A stretch of 64,000 nucleotides of DNA, from assembly GCA_019745195.1 (NCBI GenBank), contig JAIETL010000010.1:1-64000 (forward strand). Direction: 5' to 3'. Position 1 is the stretch's first letter. The number at the start of each line of letters is the position of its first letter. Source of the stretch: Beijerinckiaceae bacterium (lineage in GTDB: Bacteria; Pseudomonadota; Alphaproteobacteria; Rhizobiales; Beijerinckiaceae). Position numbers and translations under genes: made by a program. This document shows, piece by piece, positions 44,603 to 55,236 of this stretch. The notes under the pieces are model-generated. The model did no database searches. It was not told the DNA's origin and worked only from the letters and a program-made list of their open reading frames with translations.

Positions 44603-46009
44603 ATGGCCGACACCGAGAAAGCTTCGGACGACGTCCTCGAACGCCCGATCCGCGACGAGGATGGCGCGTTCGACCACGAGCTGGTCGAGAAAGTCTCGCA
44701 GGCGCTGCTGCTGTCGGACCTGACGACGCTGCGCGGCGTCGTCGAGGACATGCACGAGGCCGATCTCGGCGCACTGCTCGAGGCGCTCGATGTCGATGAG
44801 CGCCCGCGCCTGATCTCGCTGCTCGGCGCCGATTTCGACTTCACCGCGCTGACCGAGGTCGACGACGCCGTCCGCGAGGAGATTCTCGAAGAACTCTCGG
44901 CGCAGACCGTCGCCGAGGGCGTGCGCGAACTCGATACCGACGACGCCGTCTACATCCTCGAGGACATGGACGAGGCCGACAAGCAGGAGGTGCTGGACAG
45001 GCTCACTCCCGCCGAGCGGATCGTGCTGCAACAGGGCCTCGACTATCCCGAGAACAGCGCCGGCCGGCGCATGCAGAGCGAAATCCTCGCGGTGCCGGCG
45101 TTCTGGACGGTCGGCCAGACCATCGACCATCTGCGCCAGACGGAAAACCTGCCGGAGCGCTTCTTCGAGGTGCTCGTCGCCGATCCCGCGCATCATTTCG
45201 TCGGCTCGGTCCCGCTCGACCGGCTGCTGCGCACGCAGCGCCCCGTGGCGATCGCCACGCTGGTCGACGAGGACAGCCGCGCGGTCAACGCGACCGACGA
45301 CATCGAGGACGTGGCCCGGCTGTTCCAGCGCTACAACCTGATCGCGACGCCCGTCATCGACGAGGCCGGGCGGCTCGTGGGCGTCCTGACCATCGACGAC
45401 ATCGTCGACGTGATCGAGCAGGCGGCCGACGACGACGTGAAGCAGCTCGGCGGCGTCGATGCCGACGAGGAGCTGTCCGATTCGGTGCCGCAGATCGCCA
45501 GAAGCCGCTTTCGCTGGCTCTTCGTCAATCTGATCACCGCCTTCCTCGCCGCCGCGGTGATGAGCCTGTTCGAGGCGCAGCTCACGCAGCTCGTGGCGCT
45601 CGCCATCCTCGCCCCGATCGTCGCCAGCCAGGGCGGCAACGCCGCGACGCAGACCATGACGGTCGCGGTGCGCGCGCTGGCGACGCAGGAACTCGGCTCC
45701 TGGAACATCCGCCGCTTCTTCACCCGAGAGCTGATCGTCGCGCTGATCAACGGTGTCGCCTTCGCGCTGATCACCGGGGTGGTCGCGGCCTTCTGGTTCG
45801 GCAATCTCTGGCTCGGCTTCGTCATCGGCATCGCCATGGTGATCAACCTGGTCGCGGCCGCGCTTGCCGGCGTCGCCATTCCGTTCCTGCTGGACCGCGC
45901 AGACATCGACCCTGCGGTCTCGTCGGGCACCTTCGTCACGACCGTGACCGATGTGGTCGGCTTCTTCGCCTTCCTCGGCACTGCGACGATTTTGCTCGGC
46001 CTGCGCTAG
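44603..46009 (+). CDS. mgtE: Magnesium transporter MgtE
   Basis: This 468-residue protein has the MgtE order: an acidic N-terminal helical domain (about 20-130), paired CBS domains (about 135-265, with LFQRYNLIATPVIDEAGRLVGVLT), and five membrane segments. The pore region includes APIVASQGGNAATQT and TFVTTVTDVVGFFAFLG, where the conserved aspartate lines the Mg2+ site. In MgtE, Mg2+ binding at the N and CBS domains closes the channel. The start follows GGAG by nine bases. Confidence 0.95.
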   Translation: MADTEKASDDVLERPIRDEDGAFDHELVEKVSQALLLSDLTTLRGVVEDMHEADLGALLEALDVDERPRLISLLGADFDFTALTEVDDAVREEILEELSAQTVAEGVRELDTDDAVYILEDMDEADKQEVLDRLTPAERIVLQQGLDYPENSAGRRMQSEILAVPAFWTVGQTIDHLRQTENLPERFFEVLVADPAHHFVGSVPLDRLLRTQRPVAIATLVDEDSRAVNATDDIEDVARLFQRYNLIATPVIDEAGRLVGVLTIDDIVDVIEQAADDDVKQLGGVDADEELSDSVPQIARSRFRWLFVNLITAFLAAAVMSLFEAQLTQLVALAILAPIVASQGGNAATQTMTVAVRALATQELGSWNIRRFFTRELIVALINGVAFALITGVVAAFWFGNLWLGFVIGIAMVINLVAAALAGVAIPFLLDRADIDPAVSSGTFVTTVTDVVGFFAFLGTATILLGLR

Positions 46010-46074
46010 AAACAGGCGGGCAAAAACAGGTAACGTAAACCGGCCGTCAAGTTTTCTCCTCAATGCTTTGCGAG

Positions 46075-47007
46075 ATGACGACCCGCCGCATGACACATCC
46101 CCGTCCCGTCCCGCTCCTGCTCGCCGCCGCCTTCGCGGTGCTGGGCGGCTGCGTCGCGATGGAGAGCCACTACCCCGCCAAGGGCGACAACCGCCCTCAC
46201 CCGGGCGTGGCCGCCGCGCACAACTATCCGATCCACGGCATCGACATCTCGCGCTGGCAAGGCGAGATCGACTGGACCGCCGTCAGGGGCGCGGGCACCC
46301 GCTTCGTCTTCATGAAGGCGACCGAGGGCGGCGATCACATCGACCCCGCCTTCCTGCGCAACTGGGAGGGCGCGCGCCGCGCCGGCATCGCGCGCGGGGC
46401 CTACCATTTCGTCTACTGGTGCCGCCCGGCCCATGAGCAGGCGGTCTGGTTCAAGCAGCACATTCCCAACGACCCCGACGCCCTGCCGCCGGTGCTCGAC
46501 GTCGAGTGGAACGGCCATTCGAAGACCTGCCCCAAGAAGGTCGACCGCGAACTGGCGCTGGAGAAGATCCGGCTCATGCTGACCGAGCTCGAACAACTCA
46601 CCGGCAAGAAGCCGATCATCTACACCGACATCACCTTCCACAAGGACGTGCTGGAAGGCCAGTTCGACGACTATCCCTACTGGATCCGCTCGACCGCGGC
46701 CCTGCCCGAGACACGCTATGTCGATCGGCCCTGGGAATTCTGGCAGTTCACAACCACCGGCCGCGTGCCCGGCATCAAGGGCGATGTCGACCGCAACGCC
46801 TTTTTCGGCGGCGAGGCCGAGTTCGTCGGCTGGCGCAACGGCGAATACGACATCGGCACCCGTCGCTGGACGACGCGCCGGGGCGTGCCGCCGCAGCCCT
46901 CGCCGGGGCCGGAGCGCCCCGCCGCGCCGCCGCCGGTAGCGACCATTCCGGGCGGAATCGCGCCGGTTGCTTCGTCGTTCGAGACGACCGAAGCCGAAGC
47001 CGAGTAG
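46075..47007 (+). CDS. GH25 muramidase, lipoprotein
   Basis: This protein of about 310 residues has a signal ending in the lipobox LGGC and so is probably a lipoprotein. The GH25 barrel shows GIDISRWQGEIDW at the first strand and PVLDVEWNG, with Asp and Glu in the catalytic positions. GAYHFVYWCRP and WEFWQFTTTG complete the fold. The tail is rich in proline and alanine. GH25 enzymes hydrolyse the MurNAc-GlcNAc bond. A close paralogue lies at 47857-48822 on the other side of pcs. The start at 46075 is chosen; 46090 is also possible. Confidence 0.9.
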   Translation: MTTRRMTHPRPVPLLLAAAFAVLGGCVAMESHYPAKGDNRPHPGVAAAHNYPIHGIDISRWQGEIDWTAVRGAGTRFVFMKATEGGDHIDPAFLRNWEGARRAGIARGAYHFVYWCRPAHEQAVWFKQHIPNDPDALPPVLDVEWNGHSKTCPKKVDRELALEKIRLMLTELEQLTGKKPIIYTDITFHKDVLEGQFDDYPYWIRSTAALPETRYVDRPWEFWQFTTTGRVPGIKGDVDRNAFFGGEAEFVGWRNGEYDIGTRRWTTRRGVPPQPSPGPERPAAPPPVATIPGGIAPVASSFETTEAEAE

Positions 47008-47035
47008 CGTCGGCGGCTCAGTCGGACGCGTTGCG

Positions 47036-47746
47036 TCACTCGCTTAGGAGCGGCGCGCGCCACAAGCCCAGCATGACGAAATAGGCGGCGCAGGCCAGCA
47101 ATAGCGCCTTGATCGCCCAGCCCGGCTGCATTCCGTGCCAGATCGACACGACAGCCGCGACGCCCCACATAGCGAGCACGCCGAAGGTGACGCTGCGCCA
47201 GCGCCGCACCCGCACCGGATGCACGAACAGCACCGGCACGAACATCAGCACCGTCGCGAGGCCGATCACCGCCAGCGAGAGCCAGACCGGCGGCGCGAAG
47301 GCGACGATGTAGAACAGCACGATGTTCCAGACCGCCGGAAAGCCGCGAAACCACCAGTCGTCGGTCTTCATGCCGGTGTCGGCGAAATAGAGCGCGCTGG
47401 TCAGCGTCACCACCAGCGCGGCGATCAACCCCCAGGGCTGGACCATCACATCCGCGCGCAGCAGCATCGCGGCCGGCACGAAGACATAGGTGATGAAGTC
47501 GACCACGAGATCGAGCTGCGCGCCGTCATAACGCTTCGCCAGTCTGCCCACATCGAGCCGGCGCGCCAGCGGCCCGTCGAGCGTATCGACCGCGAGCGCC
47601 GCGCCCAGCCAGATGAAGGCGAGCGCGAGATCCCCGGCGATCACGGCCTGCAGCGCCAGCAGCCCGAGCGCCGCGCCCAGCGCGGTGAAGACATGGACGC
47701 CATAGGCCAGCGCCTTGCGCCAGCCTGCCCGCCGGGTCTCGTTCAC
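47036..47746 (-). CDS. pcs: Phosphatidylcholine synthase
   Basis: This protein of about 236 residues is a multi-pass membrane CDP-alcohol phosphotransferase. DTLDGPLARRLDVG with the later DGAQLDLVVD is the active-site pattern. In Rhizobiales, Pcs condenses CDP-diacylglycerol with choline to make phosphatidylcholine directly. The segment DTGMKTDDWWFRGFPAVWN is the Pcs signature I recognise. The GTG at 47746 has GGGGAG seven bases upstream and is preferred to the GTG at 47752. The gene is nested between two GH25 genes of opposite strand. Confidence 0.92.
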   Translation of the reverse strand: MNETRRAGWRKALAYGVHVFTALGAALGLLALQAVIAGDLALAFIWLGAALAVDTLDGPLARRLDVGRLAKRYDGAQLDLVVDFITYVFVPAAMLLRADVMVQPWGLIAALVVTLTSALYFADTGMKTDDWWFRGFPAVWNIVLFYIVAFAPPVWLSLAVIGLATVLMFVPVLFVHPVRVRRWRSVTFGVLAMWGVAAVVSIWHGMQPGWAIKALLLACAAYFVMLGLWRAPLLSE

Positions 47747-47856
47747 GCGCACGCTCCCCGGTTAACCACTGTTGAAACAACCCTGTCGCATTCGAGCGAG
47801 GTCTAACCGGCTTTTAACCCTGCCGCCCGCATCTCGAAAGCACAGGGAGGATCGAA

Positions 47857-48822
47857 ATGCCGGCGCGACGCACAGCCATCTCAGCCTTCAGGCGCGCGCT
47901 CGCCGCCATGGGACTGCTCGCGCTGCTGGCCGAGCCGGCCGCTGCGCTCTATCCCAAAAAGGGCGACAGCGAACCCCATGCCGGAGTGCGCAATGCACGC
48001 CGCATGACGATCCAGGGCATCGACGTGTCGCGATGGCAGGCGCAGATCGACTGGAGCAAGGTCAAGGACGCCGGCACGCGCTTCGCCTTCATCAAGGCGA
48101 CGGAAGGCGGCGACCATCTCGACCCGAATTTCCGCCGCAACTGGGCCGAGGCCAGGAAGGCCGGCGTGCCGCGCGGGGCCTACCACTTCGTCTACTGGTG
48201 CAGGCCGGCCAAGGATCAGGTCCGCTGGTTCAAGAAGAACATCCCCCGTGATCCCGACGCGCTGCCGCCGGTGCTCGATGTCGAGTGGAACGGCGAATCG
48301 GCCAAATGCGGCAAGAAGATTCCGCGGGACAAGGCGCTGGCGAAAATCCGCGAGATGCTGCGCGGGCTGCAGGAGCACACCGGCAAGAAGCCGATCATCT
48401 ACACCGACATCACCTTCCATGAGGATGTGCTGGAAGGCGAGTTCAACGACCACCCCTACTGGCTGCGCTCGACGGCGGCCCCGCTCAAGCATCGCTACGA
48501 GCGCGAGAAATGGGAGTTCTGGCAGTTCACGACCACGGGCAAAGTCCCGGGCATCACCGGGGACGTCGATCGGAACGCCTTCTACGGCACGGAAGCGGAA
48601 TTCGCCGGCTGGCGCGAGGGCCGCTTTGACATCGGCGCGCGCAAATGGCGCGGCGGCGAACCAAAGGTCGCAGGACCGAAGCCGCCCGCCACTTCGGCCG
48701 GCTCATTCGCCCCCAAGGCCGCCGGCGGCACGCCGCTCAGGATGGCCCCGCCCGCGAAGGTGCCGCAGCGCACCGTCGCCAACCGCGATGTCGAGACGAC
48801 GGGGTCGATCGTGGCCGACTGA
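47857..48822 (+). CDS. GH25 muramidase, exported
   Basis: This 321-residue protein parallels the GH25 gene at 46075 closely over the whole barrel: GIDVSRWQAQIDW, GAYHFVYWCRPAKDQ, PPVLDVEWNG, GKKPIIYTDITFHEDV and WEFWQFTTTGKVPG. It differs in having an ordinary signal peptide (MGLLALLAEPAAALY) instead of a lipobox, and a different Pro/Ala-rich tail. The catalytic acids are conserved, so both enzymes are likely active. The start has GGGAGG upstream. It follows pcs, which is read in the other direction. Confidence 0.9.
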   Translation: MPARRTAISAFRRALAAMGLLALLAEPAAALYPKKGDSEPHAGVRNARRMTIQGIDVSRWQAQIDWSKVKDAGTRFAFIKATEGGDHLDPNFRRNWAEARKAGVPRGAYHFVYWCRPAKDQVRWFKKNIPRDPDALPPVLDVEWNGESAKCGKKIPRDKALAKIREMLRGLQEHTGKKPIIYTDITFHEDVLEGEFNDHPYWLRSTAAPLKHRYEREKWEFWQFTTTGKVPGITGDVDRNAFYGTEAEFAGWREGRFDIGARKWRGGEPKVAGPKPPATSAGSFAPKAAGGTPLRMAPPAKVPQRTVANRDVETTGSIVAD

Positions 48823-48855
48823 GCGGGATCGGTCGAGCCGCTCTCGGTCCGAATA

Positions 48856-49476
48856 TCACCCAGGAAAGATGTCGCGCGGCAATCGCTCGGGATCGTAGGC
48901 GCCGGGTTTGGCCTTCCGGATCGACTGCACGATCCACGCGCCGAACATGACGATTCCGGCCAGCGCGCCGACGACCTCCAGCCCGGACGCGCCTCGCGAC
49001 AGGGCGGTCGACAGGATGAACAGTCCCACGCCACCGAAAGCCGCCAGGAAGAGCACGAACGCGCCAATCATGACCTGGTGGCGGCCATCCGACACGCCGC
49101 GCAGGAAGCGGATGCGGCCGCGCTCGGCCGACGGGATGCGCCGATGCAGATCCTCCGCGAAGGCGATAAAGCCGACGTCTCGGGCCGGGTCGTTCGTTCC
49201 CCAGGGCGAGGTCGAATAGATGCTGAGCGGCCGGCCGCGCCGGAACCTCAGCTCCATCATCGATTCCCACGGCGCGTTCTTGCCGCCATGCACGGCCTGG
49301 ATGCGGATGCTATCGAACTCCTCGAAGGAGCGAAGGCCGCCATCTCCGTCCAGATCATAGGCGATGCCGTCGTCGCTGACTGTGACAGCGACCTCGGCAT
49401 GCTTCAGCCGAAAGCCCTCGGAGCGGACGCAGAGATCGTAGGATCGCGATGCGACGGGTTCGGGCGCGGCGGTCAT
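48856..49476 (-). CDS. Hypothetical membrane protein with two helices
   Basis: This 206-residue protein has a soluble N-terminal part, then two hydrophobic segments (MIGAFVLFLAAFGGVGLFIL and VVGALAGIVMFGAWIV) and a short cytoplasmic tail. Its N-terminal half (residues about 10-130) includes YDLDGDGGLRSFEEFDSIRI and looks like a PH-like or beta-rich domain. I do not recognise the family. It converges with the second GH25 gene and is followed on the same strand, upstream, by an MFS exporter. Confidence 0.78.
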   Translation of the reverse strand: MTAAPEPVASRSYDLCVRSEGFRLKHAEVAVTVSDDGIAYDLDGDGGLRSFEEFDSIRIQAVHGGKNAPWESMMELRFRRGRPLSIYSTSPWGTNDPARDVGFIAFAEDLHRRIPSAERGRIRFLRGVSDGRHQVMIGAFVLFLAAFGGVGLFILSTALSRGASGLEVVGALAGIVMFGAWIVQSIRKAKPGAYDPERLPRDIFPG

Positions 49477-49515
49477 GACGTATGGTGAGCCCGCTCCGCC
49501 CGGGACGCAACCTTG

Positions 49516-51060
49516 TCACTCCAGCGGCTTCTGGTCCGCGATCGCCGCCGCCGTCTCCTTGCGGGCGCTGAACGGCCGGTGGCCCGAGACCTCCGCGCCG
49601 GCATCGGGCGCGAGCCGCGCCATCCAGATCACCGACGAGGCCGAGATCAATCCGACGAGGACGAAGGCCGGCCAGAAATCGCCCGCGCCCAGCGCCTTGC
49701 CGCCGTTGAACAGGTTGGCGCTTTCCAGCGCGAAGGCCCCGATGGTGACGCCGAGGCTCAGCGACAATTGCTGCGCCACGCTGGAGAGCGAGGTCGCACC
49801 AGACATCTCCTTGTTGCTGACGTCGGCATAGCTGAGCGCGTTGATGCCGGTGAATTGCAGCGAACGGAAGCAGCCGCCGACAAGCAAGACGGCCAGCATC
49901 AGCCAATGCGGCGTCGTTGGCGTGAACAGGCCCGACGCCGCGAGAAACGCCGCGCCGATCACCGCGTTGACGGTCAGCACGCGCCGGAAGCCGCCATAGG
50001 ACAGGATGCGCTTGGCCAGCGTCTTCATGATCAGCGCGCCGGCCGCCGAGGCGAATGTGATCAGGCCCGATTGCAGCGCGTCGAGCCCGAAGCCGAGCTG
50101 CAGCATCAGCGGCAGCAGGAACGGAATCGCGCCGATGCCGGTCCGGAAGACGGAGCCGCCGATGACGCCGATGCGATAGGTCGGGATGCGCAGCAGCGCA
50201 AGGTTCAGCACAGGATGGGCGACCCGGCGCGAATGCAGCCAGTACGCGTAGAGCGCCGCGATCCCGGCCGCGACCATGCCGTAGGACGCCGCTTCCGGCA
50301 CGAGATGACGCCCGCCGGTGGCGAGCCCGAGCATCAGGGCCGCGAACCCGAAGGAGGAAAGCAGGAAGCCGCGTATGTCGAGCGGCGCGACGTCCTCCTC
50401 GCGGACATCCTCGAAGAACAGGCTCGCCAGCACGAGGCCGACGATACCAATCGGAATGTTGATGAAGAAAATCCAGCGCCAGTCGAAATAGGTCGTGATG
50501 AAGCCTCCAAGCGGCGGGCCGACCACGGGCCCGACCAGCGCAGGCACCGTCAGATAGGCCAGCGCCGAGACGAGCTGCGATTTCTCGACGCTGCGCAGGA
50601 TCACGAGCCGGCCGACCGGCACCATCATCGCCCCGCCCATGCCCTGCACGAAGCGCGCGCCGACGAAGGCCCCGAGCGAATTCGACAGCGCGCAGAGCAC
50701 CGAGCCGAACATGAAGACGCAGAGCGCGGCCCGGAAGATGGTGCGCGCGCCATAACGGTCGGCCATCCAGCCCGAGATCGGGATGAAGACGGCGAGGCTG
50801 ACGAGATAGGAGGTCAGCGCCAGCTTCAGCGCGATCGGGTCCTCGCCCAGCGACTGCGCGATCACAGGCAGCGCGGTCGCGATCACGGTCGAGTCGGTGT
50901 TCTCCATGAACAGCGCGCAGGCGACGATCAGGGGCAGGAGTTTGGCGCGCTGCAAGACAGGGAACTTTCGAAACGACGTGCTGGCAGGCTTAGCGAGCCG
51001 AAAACGCGCTGGCGAGCCCCGCCCACGCACGACGACCAGCACCAAGAATGTCCAACGCAT
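49516..51060 (-). CDS. MFS exporter, DHA2 (EmrB/QacA) family
   Basis: This protein has about 514 residues and 14 predicted membrane segments. ENTDSTVIATALPVIAQSLG in the first helix, ADRYGARTIFRAAL (motif A) and GPVVGPPLGGFITTYFDWRWIFFINIPIG (motif C, antiporter) are DHA2 signatures. It should export drugs or metabolites with proton antiport. The N-terminus is uncertain: the frame extends to 51132, and the ATG at 51060 still leaves about 50 residues before helix 1. No periplasmic adaptor (EmrA) is adjacent. Confidence 0.85.
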   Translation of the reverse strand: MRWTFLVLVVVRGRGSPARFRLAKPASTSFRKFPVLQRAKLLPLIVACALFMENTDSTVIATALPVIAQSLGEDPIALKLALTSYLVSLAVFIPISGWMADRYGARTIFRAALCVFMFGSVLCALSNSLGAFVGARFVQGMGGAMMVPVGRLVILRSVEKSQLVSALAYLTVPALVGPVVGPPLGGFITTYFDWRWIFFINIPIGIVGLVLASLFFEDVREEDVAPLDIRGFLLSSFGFAALMLGLATGGRHLVPEAASYGMVAAGIAALYAYWLHSRRVAHPVLNLALLRIPTYRIGVIGGSVFRTGIGAIPFLLPLMLQLGFGLDALQSGLITFASAAGALIMKTLAKRILSYGGFRRVLTVNAVIGAAFLAASGLFTPTTPHWLMLAVLLVGGCFRSLQFTGINALSYADVSNKEMSGATSLSSVAQQLSLSLGVTIGAFALESANLFNGGKALGAGDFWPAFVLVGLISASSVIWMARLAPDAGAEVSGHRPFSARKETAAAIADQKPLE

Positions 51061-51229
51061 CAACAGGTCATGCGATCCCGGCACGCCAGATAAAGAGCGG
51101 CACATCGGGCATGCAACCAGCGCAACGGCCATCGCGCCTCGCCCACCCTATCTGATGATCGACTCGGGATGACCTTGGGCCTTCGACAACCGGCGGCTGG
51201 CGACGAGGTGCCGGCCAGGGAGGTGTTTC

Positions 51230-51565
51230 ATGATCGGAATTTGCATTAAAGGCGCGCGTCTTCGCGGCCCTGTGTTCGCGGCGCTGTTCGGGCTGGTGTT
51301 GGCGTCGAGCGGCCTGCTCTCCGGCACGTCGGCGCTCGCACAGGAGCCGAGGCAGAGCTGGGAGATCGGCTGCGCCATGCGCAACGTCACGCCCGGTCCC
51401 GGCGATTTGCTGCGCACGATGAACTGCGACCGTCAGAAAGGGTGCCAAGAGATGGCGAACGCCAAGGGCGCCATGATGATGGAGATGGGCTGCATCGGGG
51501 TGATGCCGATCGGGCGCGGCCCTGCGCGCGACGCCGGCCGCCAGCAGCCGGCCCAGCAGCAGTGA
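51230..51565 (+). CDS. Small exported cysteine-containing hypothetical protein
   Basis: This 111-residue protein has a signal peptide (GPVFAALFGLVLASSGLL, cut near ALAQE). The mature part contains four cysteines (IGCAMRNVTPG, MNCDRQKGC, MEMGCIG) that could form two disulfides, and a methionine-rich turn, AMMMEMGC. The start has GGGAGG seven bases upstream. I do not recognise the family. A strong hairpin follows the stop, supporting an independent transcript. Confidence 0.78.
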   Translation: MIGICIKGARLRGPVFAALFGLVLASSGLLSGTSALAQEPRQSWEIGCAMRNVTPGPGDLLRTMNCDRQKGCQEMANAKGAMMMEMGCIGVMPIGRGPARDAGRQQPAQQQ

Positions 51566-51574
51566 AAATGGCCT

Positions 51575-51600
51575 CCCGCGCCGGCCTCGGCCGGCGCGGG
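51575..51600 (+). terminator. GC-rich hairpin after the cysteine protein
   Basis: CCCGCGCCGG pairs with CCGGCGCGGG around CCTCGG. A T-run (TTTTTT) comes about 20 bases later, so it is a probable rather than classic terminator. Confidence 0.6.
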
Positions 51601-51637
51601 GCCTGCCGTGACACAGGTTTTTTGCGGCGCACTCTAG

Positions 51638-53224
<1,587 letters not shown>

Positions 53225-53231
53225 TGCATCG

Positions 53232-53309
53232 CCGTCTTTGCGAGCGCAGCGAAGCAATCCAGCGTCTCGCGCAAACCTCTGGGTTGCTTCGCTGCGCTCG
53301 CAATGACGG
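53232..53309. repeat. Palindromic repeat, family D
   Basis: CGTCTTTGCGAGCGCAGCGA on the left faces GTTGCTTCGCTGCGCTCGCA on the right. It lies just after guaB; the first copy is at 7178-7255. Confidence 0.92.
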
Positions 53310-53345
53310 ATATGGCAGCGCCATTCCCTTCATGAGGCAACACCC

Positions 53346-53756
53346 ATGACCATCAAGCTGATCTACCCGGCGCTCGCCCAGATCCTGTGGACCTTCGTCG
53401 TGCTGGTCATCATGTTCCTGCGCCGGCGCAAGGCGCTGGTCGGCAAGGAGGTCCGGATGGCCGACGTTGCGGTCTCGACGGACGCTTATCCCGACCGCGC
53501 CAGGCTGGCGGCGGCGAATTTCACCAACCAGTTCGAGACGCCCGTCCTGTTCTTCGCGCTGATCATGCTGGCGATGGAGGTTGGCGCGACCGGCTACATC
53601 ATGACGGCGCTGGCCTGGGCCTTCGTCGCCACCCGCGTCGCCCATACGCTGATCCACACCGGCTCGAACCGGCTGCAGACCCGCGCGCTGGTCTTCGCGG
53701 CCGGTCTCGTCTGCCTGTTCCTGATGTGGGTCGGCGTCGTCGCGACAGTTATCTAG
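53346..53756 (+). CDS. MAPEG family membrane protein
   Basis: This 136-residue protein has four predicted membrane helices. The ANFTNQFETPVLFFALIMLA segment and ALAWAFVATRVAHTLIHTG are MAPEG hallmarks; the paired polar residues bind glutathione in known members. Function in bacteria is not established for most members. Start at 53346 follows GAGG. Confidence 0.9.
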   Translation: MTIKLIYPALAQILWTFVVLVIMFLRRRKALVGKEVRMADVAVSTDAYPDRARLAAANFTNQFETPVLFFALIMLAMEVGATGYIMTALAWAFVATRVAHTLIHTGSNRLQTRALVFAAGLVCLFLMWVGVVATVI

Positions 53757-53892
53757 CTCTTCGCTTCGGGCGCGAACTTCCCCTGCGCCAAGCCCTAGAG
53801 GAAACCTGTCACATCCGCGCGACATCGCCGGATAAACCGTGTTTAGCGCTTGCGCGCAAAAACGCGTCTCGGCATGCTAAATGCTAGAGGGC

Positions 53893-53918
53893 GGAACGGT
53901 TTGGGGGACAACCGTTCC
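53893..53918. promoter_or_regulatory. Perfect inverted repeat upstream of the RND pump
   Basis: GGAACGGTT (53893-53901) and AACCGTTCC (53910-53918) are perfect complements with an 8-base spacer, ending 49 bases before the adaptor start. This layout suits a dimeric repressor such as a TetR-type protein. No regulator gene is adjacent. An mRNA hairpin is the alternative. Confidence 0.6.
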
Positions 53919-53967
53919 ATTTGGTACAGACGAGCCAGGTCCCCCCTCTGGCGCAAGGCTTTTCGGC

Positions 53968-55236
53968 ATGGCGGTTCTGACGTTCGGACGTGTTTTCGTC
54001 CTGGCAGCGGTCGGCGTCGTCGCCACCGGCGCGGGGCTTCATTATACGGGCCGCCCCGTCCCTGCTCCGCTCGACAAGATTCCCTACGGCAAGGTTATTC
54101 CGCCCTACACCGTCGCTGAGGCAAAGCCGGCCACCGGAGCGGGCGGCCCGCGCAGCGCGGCCCCGCAGCGACCGCCCGCCACGATCGTCACCGCGGTCGC
54201 CGAGCGCCGACCGATGCCGGTCAGGCTGGAGGCGATCGGCACCGCGCAGACGATCTCGGCCGTCACCGTGCGCACCAGGGTCGAAAGCCAGATCATGGAG
54301 GTCGGCTTCAAGGATGGCGACGTCGTCAAGAAGGGCGATCTGCTGTTCAGGCTGGACTCACGCCAGCTCGAGGCGAGCCTGCGTCAGGCCGAGGCGAACG
54401 TCGCGCGCGACCGCGCCTCGCTGGTCTCGGCGGAGGCCGATCTGCGCCGCGCCGAGGAACTGGCCAGGCGCGAATTCGCCACCGACCAGCGTCTGGAGAC
54501 GGCGCGCGCCACCGCCGCGACGCTGCGCGCCTCGATCCGTGGCGGCGAGGCCGCGGTCGACGGCCTGAAGGTTCAGTTGACCTATTACACGATCACGGCC
54601 CCGGTCTCGGGCCGGATCGGCGTCGCGGCCCTCAAGGAAGGCAACATCGCCAAGACCGGCGACAATTCCGGTGCGCTGGCGACCATCAACCAGATCGACC
54701 CGATCTATGTCTCATTCGCCCTGCCGCAGCGCCATCTGCCTGAGATCAAGGCGGCGATGACGGCCGGAACGGCCACCGTGCGCGCCACCCAGCAGGGCGT
54801 CACGGAAGCCGCCGAAGGCAAGATCGCCGTCATCGACAATCTGGTCGACGCCACGACCGGCACCATCCAGATGCGCGCGATCTTCGACAACGCCGGTGAG
54901 ACGCTCTGGCCTGGCGCACTCTGCCAGGTGCGGATCACGCTGCGGGTCGAGCCCGACGCCATGACCGTTCCGCGCGAGGCCGTCCAGAACGGCCAGAGCG
55001 GCGCCTTCGTCTTCGTCATCGAGGATGGCATCGCCCGCACGCGGCCTGTCGTGGTCGATCGCAGCATCGACGGTCGTGTCGTGCTGGCCTCGGGCCTCAA
55101 GGGAGGCGAGGCGGTCGTGGTCGACGGCGCGCTGCTCCTGACCGACGGCGCCCGCACGGTCGAGCGCAATCGCGGCGGCGGCGCAGGCGGCAGGCCGCCC
55201 GGCAACCTGACCTCGCAGCGGGGGAGTTCGACCTGA
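53968..55236 (+). CDS. RND efflux periplasmic adaptor (membrane fusion protein)
   Basis: This protein of about 422 residues links the RND pump to the outer-membrane channel. It has one N-terminal hydrophobic anchor (VFVLAAVGVVATGAGL), no obvious lipobox, and a proline-rich stretch. The lipoyl half-motifs VGFKDGDVVKKGDLLFRLD and TYYTITAPVSGRIGVAALKEGN flank an alpha-helical hairpin. The beta-barrel and membrane-proximal domains follow (QIDPIYVSFALPQ). I use the ATG at 53968. Its stop overlaps the next ATG by one base (TGATG). Confidence 0.93.
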   Translation: MAVLTFGRVFVLAAVGVVATGAGLHYTGRPVPAPLDKIPYGKVIPPYTVAEAKPATGAGGPRSAAPQRPPATIVTAVAERRPMPVRLEAIGTAQTISAVTVRTRVESQIMEVGFKDGDVVKKGDLLFRLDSRQLEASLRQAEANVARDRASLVSAEADLRRAEELARREFATDQRLETARATAATLRASIRGGEAAVDGLKVQLTYYTITAPVSGRIGVAALKEGNIAKTGDNSGALATINQIDPIYVSFALPQRHLPEIKAAMTAGTATVRATQQGVTEAAEGKIAVIDNLVDATTGTIQMRAIFDNAGETLWPGALCQVRITLRVEPDAMTVPREAVQNGQSGAFVFVIEDGIARTRPVVVDRSIDGRVVLASGLKGGEAVVVDGALLLTDGARTVERNRGGGAGGRPPGNLTSQRGSST

